A stretch of 6,171 bases of DNA. Source: Alphaproteobacteria bacterium UBA6324 (lineage in GTDB: Bacteria; Pseudomonadota; Alphaproteobacteria; CAAGCB01; CAG-977). The notes below the pieces were generated by a model that worked only from the letters and a program-made list of their open reading frames with translations, made no database searches and was not told where the DNA came from. Positions within the stretch are counted from its first letter, which is position 1; every line of letters begins with the position of its first letter. The DNA is taken from NCBI GenBank assembly GCA_002439085.1, contig DJSW01000002.1:1-6171 (forward strand). The letters run 5' to 3'. Positions 1-6,110 of the stretch are shown here, piece by piece. A program made the position numbers and the translations under genes.

Positions 1-258
1 CCCGCCGAAATCATCGACAACGGGTTGAAGCGCATCGCCGCCGACGACGCGATCAACGGCGAGGACGCCAAAGCCGCCGCCGATTTCCTGCGCGGCAAGG
101 AAAGCGCCGAAAGCGTCGGTATCGACGGGGAGTTGACGACCGCGAAAGCGTCGATCGCCGAACTGTCCGGCGACGTCCGCGCCGTTTTCGACGCGCAGAT
201 CGACGCCGCCGATATCGCCGAAAAGCTGCTGAACGAAGCGGCGACGTGCAAAATTTAA
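1..258 (+). CDS. C-terminal end of an unrecognised phage protein (5' truncated)
   Basis: The frame is open from the first base to a TAA at 256-258, giving 85 residues of a protein whose start lies left of the window. A TTG at 25 could act as a start, but the eight codons before it are open and have the same character, so continuation from upstream is more likely. The visible part is hydrophilic, very rich in Ala, Asp and Glu, and looks almost wholly helical (for example the stretch around AADDAINGEDAKAAADFL). It has no membrane segment and ends in TCKI. The next gene begins 12 bases downstream, so it is probably co-transcribed. Being just upstream of a large virion-type protein, it may be another virion or internal protein, but no family is recognised and no function is assigned. 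Confidence 0.75.
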   Translation, partial: PAEIIDNGLKRIAADDAINGEDAKAAADFLRGKESAESVGIDGELTTAKASIAELSGDVRAVFDAQIDAADIAEKLLNEAATCKI

Positions 259-270
259 GGGGAAAGCGCA

Positions 271-2613
271 ATGAGGGAGTGCATTCAGTCCAAAATCGCG
301 AAAGGCGTCATCGACCAAAAAAACGGGCAGGCTTTGCTGGACCTGTACGACGGTTTCCTGAAAGAGGAGGGCGATATGTACAAGGCGCAGGAAAAGCTGT
401 TGAAGCGTCTGGAACACGAAACGTTCGTCAGAAAAAAACAAGCCGCGCGCAATATCGCCGCCTATAACCGTTTCATGGCGGCGGGCGCCGCGGACAAAAA
501 ATCGTTCGAACACGGCGTCGAAAGTCTGGTGTGGTCGGACGGTTCGGGGCGAATGAATTTCGAAAACCTGTCCGAAACGATTCGGCAGACCGCTTTGCGC
601 CAGATGAGAAGCGGGCTGAAAAAATTCGCGCCGACCCTGCTGGGCGGAAAAGGCAAGGATTTCGACCTGAACGCCGGCGATTTCGTGCGCGAGCTGTTCG
701 GAAACGCAACGGGAAACGCCGACATGGCGGCGATGGCGAAAGCGTGGTCGGAAGTCGCGGAAGCGCAGCGTCTGCGGTTCAACGACGCGGGCGGCGACAT
801 TCCGTTTTTGAAAGAATGGCGGCTGCCGCAAAAGCACGACGCGGTCGAAATCAGGCGCGCCGGCGGCGAAGAGTGGAAAAATTTCGTCCGCGACCTGCTG
901 GATTGGGACAAGATCGTCGATTTCGACACGGGGCTGAAAATGGATCCGATAAAGCGCGAAACGTTCCTGAGCGACGTGTACGCGACGCTGTCCACCGATG
1001 GGTTGAACAAAATCGATCCGGACTTGATCGGCGCCGGGGGAAAAGCCGTCGCCAACCGGCACAAGGAGCATCGTTCCCTGATTTTCAAGGACGCCGATTC
1101 GTGGTTGGCGTACAACAAAAGGTTCGGCGGAAACAATCCGATCAACGCCGTTCTGTCCCACATCGACACGATGAGCCGGGAAATCGCCCAAATGGAGATT
1201 TTCGGCGCGAACCCGAAAAGAACGAAAGCGCTGATCGACAACGCGATCGCTTTGCGCGACGGCGAGCGCGCCGGCAGGCTGATGGGGCGGTTTGACAACA
1301 TTTGGCGCGAGGCGTTCGGTTTCGACAATGTCGGCAGGTGGCTGTGGCTGGGAAAAGTCGGGTCGTTCACGCGCGGCTGGTTGTCCGCCTGCCAGTTGGG
1401 AAGCGCGATTGTTTCGTCGTTCACCGACCCAACGAACGCTGCTTTGGTCGCCGCGTTTTCCGAACGTTCCCCGATGGCGTTCGGGCGCGTCATTAAAAAC
1501 TACGCCAAGCTGATTTTAAGCGAAAAAGACCGCAGAACGGCTGAAACGCTGGGCTTTGTCGCCGACGGAATTTCCCGCGTCATCAAAGAGGAATACAGCC
1601 GTTCGTTCGATTTTTCGCTGGGGCAGCGGCTGAACCGCGCCGTGATGAAGGCGTCGCTGCTGGAAAGCTGGACCAACATCGGGCAAATGGCGCATCAGAT
1701 GGAGCTGTCCGCCGCGCTTGCCCGCGTCATCGACGAAAACAAGGTCGATGACGCGCTGATGAAGCTGATGAACCGGTACGGCATCGGCGAAAACGAGCTG
1801 GCGAAAATCGCGAAAGACGGCATTACGGACGTCGACGGCGCGCGCTATGTCAATTTGGCGGCGATGACGGAGCGCGACCGCGTCGTCGGCGAAAAGCTGC
1901 AAAACCTGTTTTTGACCGAACGCAACGACGCCATCGTCAACACCAGTCTGAAAACCGCCGCGATCATGCATCAGGGGCGGGCGACCGGAACCTTTCTGGG
2001 CGAGCTGACGCGTTGTCTGTTCCAGTACAAGGCTTTCCCGATCACTTATCTGATTTCGCATTACAACCGTTTCATGCGCGAGGAAAATTTCGCCGTCAAA
2101 GCCGCTTACGTCCCCGCCGTTGTCGGGTTGTCCACCATGATGGGCGCGCTGTCGCTGCAAGCGAAGCAGTGGATCAACGGCAAGGATTCCCGCCCGATGG
2201 ACACAAAGGAATTCTGGATCGCCGCCATGGCGCAGGGCGGCGGAACGGGTATCGTCGGCGATTTGTTTTTTTCTGACGTCAATCGCGTCGGCGGCGGCGT
2301 CGTTTCGACGTTCGCCGGTCCGAGCGTCGGTTTGTTCGAAGACCTGATCAAGCTGAGCGTCGGCAATATCCAGGAAGCCGCCAAAGGCGAGGATACCCAT
2401 TTCGGCAGCGAGGTCGTTCAGGCGCTGGGGCGGTACGTTCCGGGATCGAATTTGTGGTACGCGCGGCTGGCGTTCGAACGGCTGTTTCTGGACCAGCTGA
2501 AATATTTAGCCGATCCGAAAGCCAGCCGGTATTTCTACGAGCGCGAACGCAAAACGCGCCGCGATTACGGGCAATCGTACTGGTGGCGTCCGGGGAAACT
2601 GAAACCGGAATGA
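271..2613 (+). CDS. Large phage virion protein, probable internal/DNA-ejection protein
   Basis: This is a 780-aa protein starting at ATG 271, with an AAGGGGA ribosome site at 257-263. The N-terminal ~120 residues are charged and helical. Residues about 180-310 carry motifs I associate with large uncharacterised proteins of alphaproteobacterial prophages: WRLPQKHDAVEIRRAG (183-198), STDGLNKIDP (241-250) and FKDADSWLAYNKRFG (272-286). Less polar stretches lie near 355-395 and 608-670 (for example AYVPAVVGLSTMMGAL), and could contact membrane during entry. The C-terminus has NLWYARLAFERLF, DPKASRYFYERE and YWWRPG, which I also recall from that group. It sits immediately before a T7-type tail fibre, the place of internal core protein gp16 in T7, which supports an ejection-protein role. 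I see no lytic transglycosylase or protease motif. The gene is certain; the role is inferred from position and remembered resemblance, and it could instead be a tail-associated structural protein. Confidence 0.9.
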   Translation: MRECIQSKIAKGVIDQKNGQALLDLYDGFLKEEGDMYKAQEKLLKRLEHETFVRKKQAARNIAAYNRFMAAGAADKKSFEHGVESLVWSDGSGRMNFENLSETIRQTALRQMRSGLKKFAPTLLGGKGKDFDLNAGDFVRELFGNATGNADMAAMAKAWSEVAEAQRLRFNDAGGDIPFLKEWRLPQKHDAVEIRRAGGEEWKNFVRDLLDWDKIVDFDTGLKMDPIKRETFLSDVYATLSTDGLNKIDPDLIGAGGKAVANRHKEHRSLIFKDADSWLAYNKRFGGNNPINAVLSHIDTMSREIAQMEIFGANPKRTKALIDNAIALRDGERAGRLMGRFDNIWREAFGFDNVGRWLWLGKVGSFTRGWLSACQLGSAIVSSFTDPTNAALVAAFSERSPMAFGRVIKNYAKLILSEKDRRTAETLGFVADGISRVIKEEYSRSFDFSLGQRLNRAVMKASLLESWTNIGQMAHQMELSAALARVIDENKVDDALMKLMNRYGIGENELAKIAKDGITDVDGARYVNLAAMTERDRVVGEKLQNLFLTERNDAIVNTSLKTAAIMHQGRATGTFLGELTRCLFQYKAFPITYLISHYNRFMREENFAVKAAYVPAVVGLSTMMGALSLQAKQWINGKDSRPMDTKEFWIAAMAQGGGTGIVGDLFFSDVNRVGGGVVSTFAGPSVGLFEDLIKLSVGNIQEAAKGEDTHFGSEVVQALGRYVPGSNLWYARLAFERLFLDQLKYLADPKASRYFYERERKTRRDYGQSYWWRPGKLKPE

Positions 2614-2620
2614 TTTTTTT
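2589..2620 (+). other. Weak hairpin plus T-run between virion and fibre genes
   Basis: A 5-bp inverted repeat (TCCGG at 2589-2593, CCGGA at 2605-2609, 11-base loop) lies at the very end of the 780-aa gene. It is followed after the stop codon by seven Ts at 2614-2620. The shape resembles a minimal intrinsic terminator, but the stem is short and the loop long, so at best it would attenuate partially. The T-run may instead be an unstructured leader that helps translation of the fibre gene. Confidence 0.2.
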
Positions 2621-2627
2621 AGGAGGT
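2621..2627 (+). promoter_or_regulatory. Strong Shine-Dalgarno for the tail fibre gene
   Basis: AGGAGGT matches the anti-Shine-Dalgarno almost perfectly and sits 5 bases before ATG 2633. It is the strongest ribosome site in the window, is preceded by a T-run, and fits a gene needing high expression. It fixes the fibre start. Confidence 0.85.
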
Positions 2628-2632
2628 GCGGC

Positions 2633-4630
2633 ATGAGCAACAACACTGTCATCATCAACGACACGACGCCCCGCGTTCAATACGCGGCGGCGGGCGGCGT
2701 CACGGATTTTTCGTTTGATTTCGCGATATTCGACAAGGACGATTTGCGCGTCTGGCTGGACGACGATTTGCAAACGTCCGGCTATTCCGTCGTTTTGGAC
2801 GCGGACAAAACCGGACGCGTCGCGTTCGACGCCGCGCCGAAAGCCGGAACTTTGGTCACTTTGGTTCGCGACATGGCGTACGACCAGCACGCCGATTTCA
2901 CCGCCGTCGGGAATTTGCGGCGCGAAGTCCTGCACAACGAGCTGTCCCGCGTTTTCGCGATGATCCAGCAGGTCGCCTATAAAATCACGAAAACGGTCAC
3001 GGTTTCCGACGTGTCCAATTCCGATCCCGCCGTTCTGGTCAGCAATATCGAAATCCTGTACGGGATCAAGGAAGAAATCGAGCGCGTCGCCGCCCGCGCG
3101 GATTCGGTTGACGTGTGTTCGGACAACATCGAAGCGATCAAGGACGCGCCGAACCAAGCGGCGGCGGCGAGCGTGTCGGCATCGGCGGCTTTGGTCAGTC
3201 AGCAACAGGCCGAGGCGTTCGCGACGGCGGCGTTCGCGTCGGAAACGGCGGCCGCCGGCAGTCGGGCGGGCGCGGCCGCGTCGGAAAGCAAGGCACGCGA
3301 ATACGCCGTCCAAGCCGTCCGGCGCAACGTCGGGGACGTTTTCCCGTCACTGCGGTCGGGCGACGAGTTGAACGGCGCGGTCGAATGCGACGGGGCGGTG
3401 TATCGGGTCGCGGACTTCGCGGGGGAAAACGCCGTTCCGGCTTTGCTGGCGGCCGGAGCTTTGCCGTATGTTTCAATGGCGGAGCACGACCTGCTGATCA
3501 ACGGGGATCAGACGGTCGAGGTCGTAAACGGCGTCGCGCAGGACGGCGGGATCGTGTCCGCGCAATACGGCGGCTACTTCAAGCCGGCGATTTCCGACGT
3601 TCCGTTTTCAACGGCGGAAAGCTGGGAGTTTGAAACGAAGCTGGTTTATAAAAACTTCGGCGGGGCAAGCGCGCGGGCGATTTTCGCAAGCGGCGAAGTC
3701 GGCGATTACAAGAACCCCGTCCTGCAATGCACGACGGCCGGCGTGGTGATGATATTCCTGTCGTCAAACGGGACGAGCTGGAACTTGGCCAGCAACGTCA
3801 ATTCTGGGCTGACGCTGGCGGACGGGACGGAATACCGGTTGAAGTTCGGTTTTGACGGCGCGGCCTATTACCTGAAATACAAAACGTCGGCGGACGACGA
3901 TTTCGTGGCGAAGTGGTCTTTGGCCAAAACGGACAAGATCGTGAACGCGCCGTCGATCTGCCTGTTGAACAGTTTGATCACCGCGGCGTCGCCGAACACC
4001 TATTGGAACGGGTCGCAGATGTCCCTGCCGGACACCGCGCTGACGATTGACGGCGTCGAAGTGTGGCGCGGATCGACGGGGCGTCCGGCCGGCGCGTGTC
4101 CGTGGTTCGGGTGGGACGGCGCCGGATCGGCGACGTTCGCCGTGCCGAAAACCGTTCCCCGCGTTTTGATCGCGTCCAAAGAACCGTCCGGCGGCGATCA
4201 GAGTTGGTTCAACCTGTACTCGGACGGGTGGCTGGAGCAAGGCGGATACAGCGCGGCGGGCAGCGTTCACGAATTTTGCCGTTTGCAGAAAGCCTATCGG
4301 GACACCGGCTACACCGTCGTGACGGTCAGCGAGGGCGGAACCGGCGACAGTTTGTGGAGCGGCGTTTCGGCGACGCCCAAGACCGTTGACAGTTTCCGGT
4401 TTTCCCACCGCTATACCGGCCGCTATGTCGCCTATGGCTACGCCGACGTGCCGGAGGGGCTGCGCGTGCGGGCGATGGTGCAGTTGGTCACGGGCGCGGC
4501 GGATCAGGCCGTCGTGACGGCGACCAGCGTTTTGCCGCGGATGAACAAGCTGGAATCGCGGTTCAAGATCGTGTCGGTCAAGCCGGCCGAACCCGATCCG
4601 GACGCGTTCTATTACATCGTGGGGGAATGA
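2633..4630 (+). CDS. Tail fibre protein with T7 gp17-like N-terminal domain
   Basis: The 665-aa product is a host-recognition fibre. Residues about 5-115 read as the T7 tail-fibre N-terminal domain that attaches the fibre to the tail: TPRVQYAAAGGVTDFSFDF, FDKDDLRVWLDD, GTLVTLVRDMAYDQHADFT and LHNELSRVFAMIQQ. Residues 115-230 are helical and become very Ala-rich (174-230), as in trimeric coiled-coil fibre shafts. Residues about 235-283 look collar-like (LNGAVECDGAVYRVADF, then LPYVSMAEHD). Residues about 284-480 resemble a concanavalin A-like/LamG lectin fold (AESWEFETKLVY, FLSSNGTSWNLASNV, YRLKFGFDGAAYYLKY, ending DGVEVWRG). Residues 487-535 return to tip motifs seen in many fibres (CPWFGWDG, then WFNLYSDGWLEQGG), followed by a beta-rich C-terminus. 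The next gene starts one base after the stop. The fibre call is firm; the sugar or receptor bound is unknown. Domain limits are by eye. Confidence 0.92.
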   Translation: MSNNTVIINDTTPRVQYAAAGGVTDFSFDFAIFDKDDLRVWLDDDLQTSGYSVVLDADKTGRVAFDAAPKAGTLVTLVRDMAYDQHADFTAVGNLRREVLHNELSRVFAMIQQVAYKITKTVTVSDVSNSDPAVLVSNIEILYGIKEEIERVAARADSVDVCSDNIEAIKDAPNQAAAASVSASAALVSQQQAEAFATAAFASETAAAGSRAGAAASESKAREYAVQAVRRNVGDVFPSLRSGDELNGAVECDGAVYRVADFAGENAVPALLAAGALPYVSMAEHDLLINGDQTVEVVNGVAQDGGIVSAQYGGYFKPAISDVPFSTAESWEFETKLVYKNFGGASARAIFASGEVGDYKNPVLQCTTAGVVMIFLSSNGTSWNLASNVNSGLTLADGTEYRLKFGFDGAAYYLKYKTSADDDFVAKWSLAKTDKIVNAPSICLLNSLITAASPNTYWNGSQMSLPDTALTIDGVEVWRGSTGRPAGACPWFGWDGAGSATFAVPKTVPRVLIASKEPSGGDQSWFNLYSDGWLEQGGYSAAGSVHEFCRLQKAYRDTGYTVVTVSEGGTGDSLWSGVSATPKTVDSFRFSHRYTGRYVAYGYADVPEGLRVRAMVQLVTGAADQAVVTATSVLPRMNKLESRFKIVSVKPAEPDPDAFYYIVGE

Positions 4631-4631
4631 A

Positions 4632-5450
4632 ATGGATCTGTTTTACGGTTCCGTTCCGGTCAAGTTCGTCCGCGCGGGCGGCGTTCCGGTTCGGGAAATC
4701 AGAAAGGGAAGCCGGCTGATCTACGCCCAAGTGATGCGGTTCGTTGACGACGGTGTGTTCGTCGTTCCGGCCGGCGTCACGAAAATAGCCGTCGATGTCG
4801 TCGCGGCGCAAGGATGGGGCGGCGTAAAAGGCGGCAAAGGCGGCCGCGTGCGCTGCGACGTTTCGGTCGTTCCGGGGCGAGCGCTTTACGTCAAAGTGGG
4901 TAAGCAGCACGCGGCCTATAACGACGGAAGCTATGACGCGTCGGACATCCGGACGGATCCGGACGACCTGAACAGCCGTTTGGTCGTTGCCGGAGCCGGC
5001 GGGGCGCGTTCCGTCAGCCAATGGCTGGGTTGGTTTGATCGCGCCGGCGGGGACGGCGGCGGTGAAACGGGCGCGGACGGCCAAGGGAGCGGCGGTTCGA
5101 CAGGCGGCATCGGCGCGAAAGGCGGAACGCCGGAAACGGGCGGCGACGGCGCGTATTATTCGATGTACCTGTCGGCGCGGACGGCGTCAAAGGGGACGTT
5201 CGGCCTTGGCGGCGCGCCGTCCAGCGAACGCGGCGGGTCGGGATACGGCGGCGCAGGTTGGTACGGCGGGGGCGGCGGCGTGGACGGGTACTATTACGCG
5301 TCGTCGTCGGCCTTTGGCGAAAGCGGCGCGGCCGCGGCGGGCGGATCGTCGCGCGCCGATCCGGCGGTGTGCGCGAACGTCGAGCATACGCAAGGGTACA
5401 ACACCGGCGACGGTTATGTGGAAATTACGGTTTTGGAGGATGAGCAATGA
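4632..5450 (+). CDS. Glycine-rich (ALK/LTK-like) protein, probable tail-associated adhesin
   Basis: This is a 272-aa protein starting at ATG 4632, one base after the fibre stop, with a GGGGGA ribosome site at 4621-4626. Residues 1-35 form a short non-glycine module (VPVKFVRAGGVPVREIRKG) that may be an attachment segment. Residues 41-90 read as the entry to a bacterial glycine-rich domain (FVVPAGVTKIAVDVVAAQG, then PGRALYVKVG). SDIRTDPDDLNSRLVVAGAGG at 104-124 follows in the same order as in ALK/LTK-type glycine-rich domains. Residues 138-240 are dense in Gly-Gly and Gly-X-Gly, likely polyglycine-II type packing. The C-terminus GDGYVEITVLED closes the domain in the usual way. There is no signal peptide, which fits a virion part rather than a secreted protein. 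Lying between fibre and chaperone candidate, it is plausibly a receptor-binding subunit, by analogy with the polyglycine adhesin gp38 of phage S16. The domain call is fairly firm; the adhesin role is inferred. Confidence 0.87.
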   Translation: MDLFYGSVPVKFVRAGGVPVREIRKGSRLIYAQVMRFVDDGVFVVPAGVTKIAVDVVAAQGWGGVKGGKGGRVRCDVSVVPGRALYVKVGKQHAAYNDGSYDASDIRTDPDDLNSRLVVAGAGGARSVSQWLGWFDRAGGDGGGETGADGQGSGGSTGGIGAKGGTPETGGDGAYYSMYLSARTASKGTFGLGGAPSSERGGSGYGGAGWYGGGGGVDGYYYASSSAFGESGAAAAGGSSRADPAVCANVEHTQGYNTGDGYVEITVLEDEQ

Positions 5451-5893
5451 ATTTTGATTTTGGCCAAACGGTCGAATACATCGACGGCACGCGGGATTTG
5501 AATTTTGAAGCCGCGCGAAAATGGGCGGCGGATCACGGAACGGGGTTTGTCGAGGATGTCGGGGCGCGGTCGAAAGCCGGCGGCGTTTTGCGGCGATATT
5601 TCAAAATCGGGGCGGAACCGGCCAAACCGGCGACGCCCGCGCCGGTCGAATTGACGGACGCGGAGGTGCAGGCAATGAAGCGGTCGGCGCGCGACGCGAT
5701 CATGCGGTTGACACAGAACCGGATCGACCGGTACCGCAACCAGACCGAAGCCGGCATCGCCCCCGTCGATGACGCGGCCGCGTACCGGCTGCTGCTGCTT
5801 TACACGCAATACCTGCGCGATTTTACCGAGCCGGAAAGCTGGTGGACGGCCGACATTTTGACCTTTGACGAATGGAGCGCCGGCGATGAGTGA
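5447..5893 (+). CDS. Probable tail fibre assembly (chaperone-like) protein
   Basis: The 148-aa product starts at ATG 5447 inside an ATGA overlap with the preceding stop, behind GGAGGA at 5435-5440. The N-terminal part (1-55) is a small mixed domain ending RRYFKIG. It is joined by a Pro/Ala linker (58-68) to a helical region (70-128) with MRLTQNRIDRYRNQ and YRLLLLYTQYLRDFTE, then SWW and LTFDEW near the end. A variable N-terminus, a linker, and a C-terminal helical segment of the RxxRIxxYRNQ...YxxYLRD type resemble small tail fibre assembly/chaperone proteins encoded just after fibre genes. Such proteins help trimerise or fold the distal fibre. Similarity is recalled by pattern, not computed. 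It could also be a minor tail protein. There is no membrane segment or signal peptide. Confidence 0.85.
   Translation: MNFDFGQTVEYIDGTRDLNFEAARKWAADHGTGFVEDVGARSKAGGVLRRYFKIGAEPAKPATPAPVELTDAEVQAMKRSARDAIMRLTQNRIDRYRNQTEAGIAPVDDAAAYRLLLLYTQYLRDFTEPESWWTADILTFDEWSAGDE
5874..5877 (+). promoter_or_regulatory. Shine-Dalgarno that decides the start of the 74-aa gene
   Basis: GGAG lies 8 bases before ATG 5886, inside the codons for the C-terminus of the preceding protein. An in-frame TTG at 5865 would add seven residues. However, this site is correctly spaced only for the ATG, and the TTG itself has no purine-rich site in front of it, so 5886 is preferred. Confidence 0.7.
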
Positions 5894-6110
5894 CGTGATC
5901 GTGCAATCGCTGGCGTGGTTTGGCGGGTTCGTGTTCTTTGTCATGCGTTTAGACAAGCGGCTGACCGTGTTGGAATCCAAAGTTGACGACCTGCGCGGAG
6001 AACAAGAGGAATACAAAACGCTGAAAGACCGCGTGACAAAGGTGGAAGACCGCAGCGCGTCCAACACCCACCGGCTGGACGACCTGTATGGAAAACGGAG
6101 GCGCAGATGA
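5886..6110 (+). CDS. Small one-membrane-segment coiled-coil protein, putative holin or lysis accessory
   Basis: The 74-aa product starts at ATG 5886, overlapping the upstream stop by 8 bases, and its own stop overlaps the lysozyme start. Residues 4-20 are hydrophobic (VIVQSLAWFGGFVFFVM), one predicted membrane helix. Residues 22-67 are a charged coiled coil with heptad-like spacing (LDKRLTVLESKVDDL, then LKDRVTKVEDR), ending in RRRR. Positive charges right after the helix favour an N-out, C-in topology with the coil in the cytoplasm. That topology argues against an i-spanin, whose coil is periplasmic. It recalls XhlA-type lysis accessory proteins, though in those the coil precedes the membrane segment. 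Position directly before an endolysin supports a holin or holin-accessory role. No holin family is recognised, so the function is tentative. Confidence 0.8.
   Translation: MSDVIVQSLAWFGGFVFFVMRLDKRLTVLESKVDDLRGEQEEYKTLKDRVTKVEDRSASNTHRLDDLYGKRRRR
6097..6101 (+). promoter_or_regulatory. Shine-Dalgarno of the lysozyme gene, embedded in upstream coding sequence
   Basis: GGAGG ends 5 bases before ATG 6107 and is also part of the codons for the Arg-rich C-terminus of the 74-aa protein. It supports the ATG at 6107 as the lysozyme start and predicts coupled translation. Confidence 0.75.

Noticed and set aside
246..275. Possible programmed frameshift joining the first open frame to the 780-aa gene
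   Set aside because: The A/T run before the TAA does not form a slippery heptamer in the reading frame, and the second gene has its own ribosome site and ATG.
531..1295. Second + strand open frame of 254 codons
   Set aside because: It is a frame shadow of the 780-aa gene, with an Arg-rich repetitive product and no family resemblance.
462..1493. Long antisense open frame of 343 codons
   Set aside because: It lies entirely within the 780-aa gene. Its product is low-complexity in Ser, Arg and Pro, no ribosome site stands out, and GC-rich coding DNA commonly gives long open antisense frames.
1516..3313. Two overlapping antisense open frames (1516-2400 and 2348-3313)
   Set aside because: Both are opposite well-supported genes, are rich in Arg/Asp/Gly by mirror of the sense codons, and the second crosses the fibre ribosome site and gene boundary without any recognisable domain.
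5040..5340. Tandem DNA repeat in the glycine-rich gene
   Set aside because: GGC/GGA/GCG triplets recur because of glycine and alanine codons, but no unit repeats in register; this is amino-acid composition rather than a repeat array.
3900..5450. Diversity-generating retroelement variable region in the fibre or glycine-rich gene
   Set aside because: No template-like duplicate, no reverse transcriptase, and no C-type-lectin variable motif at either C-terminus are visible in the window.
5865..5885. Upstream TTG start for the 74-aa protein
   Set aside because: It adds MTNGAPA without a ribosome site, whereas GGAG is well spaced for ATG 5886, and the ATG overlap matches the style of adjacent junctions.
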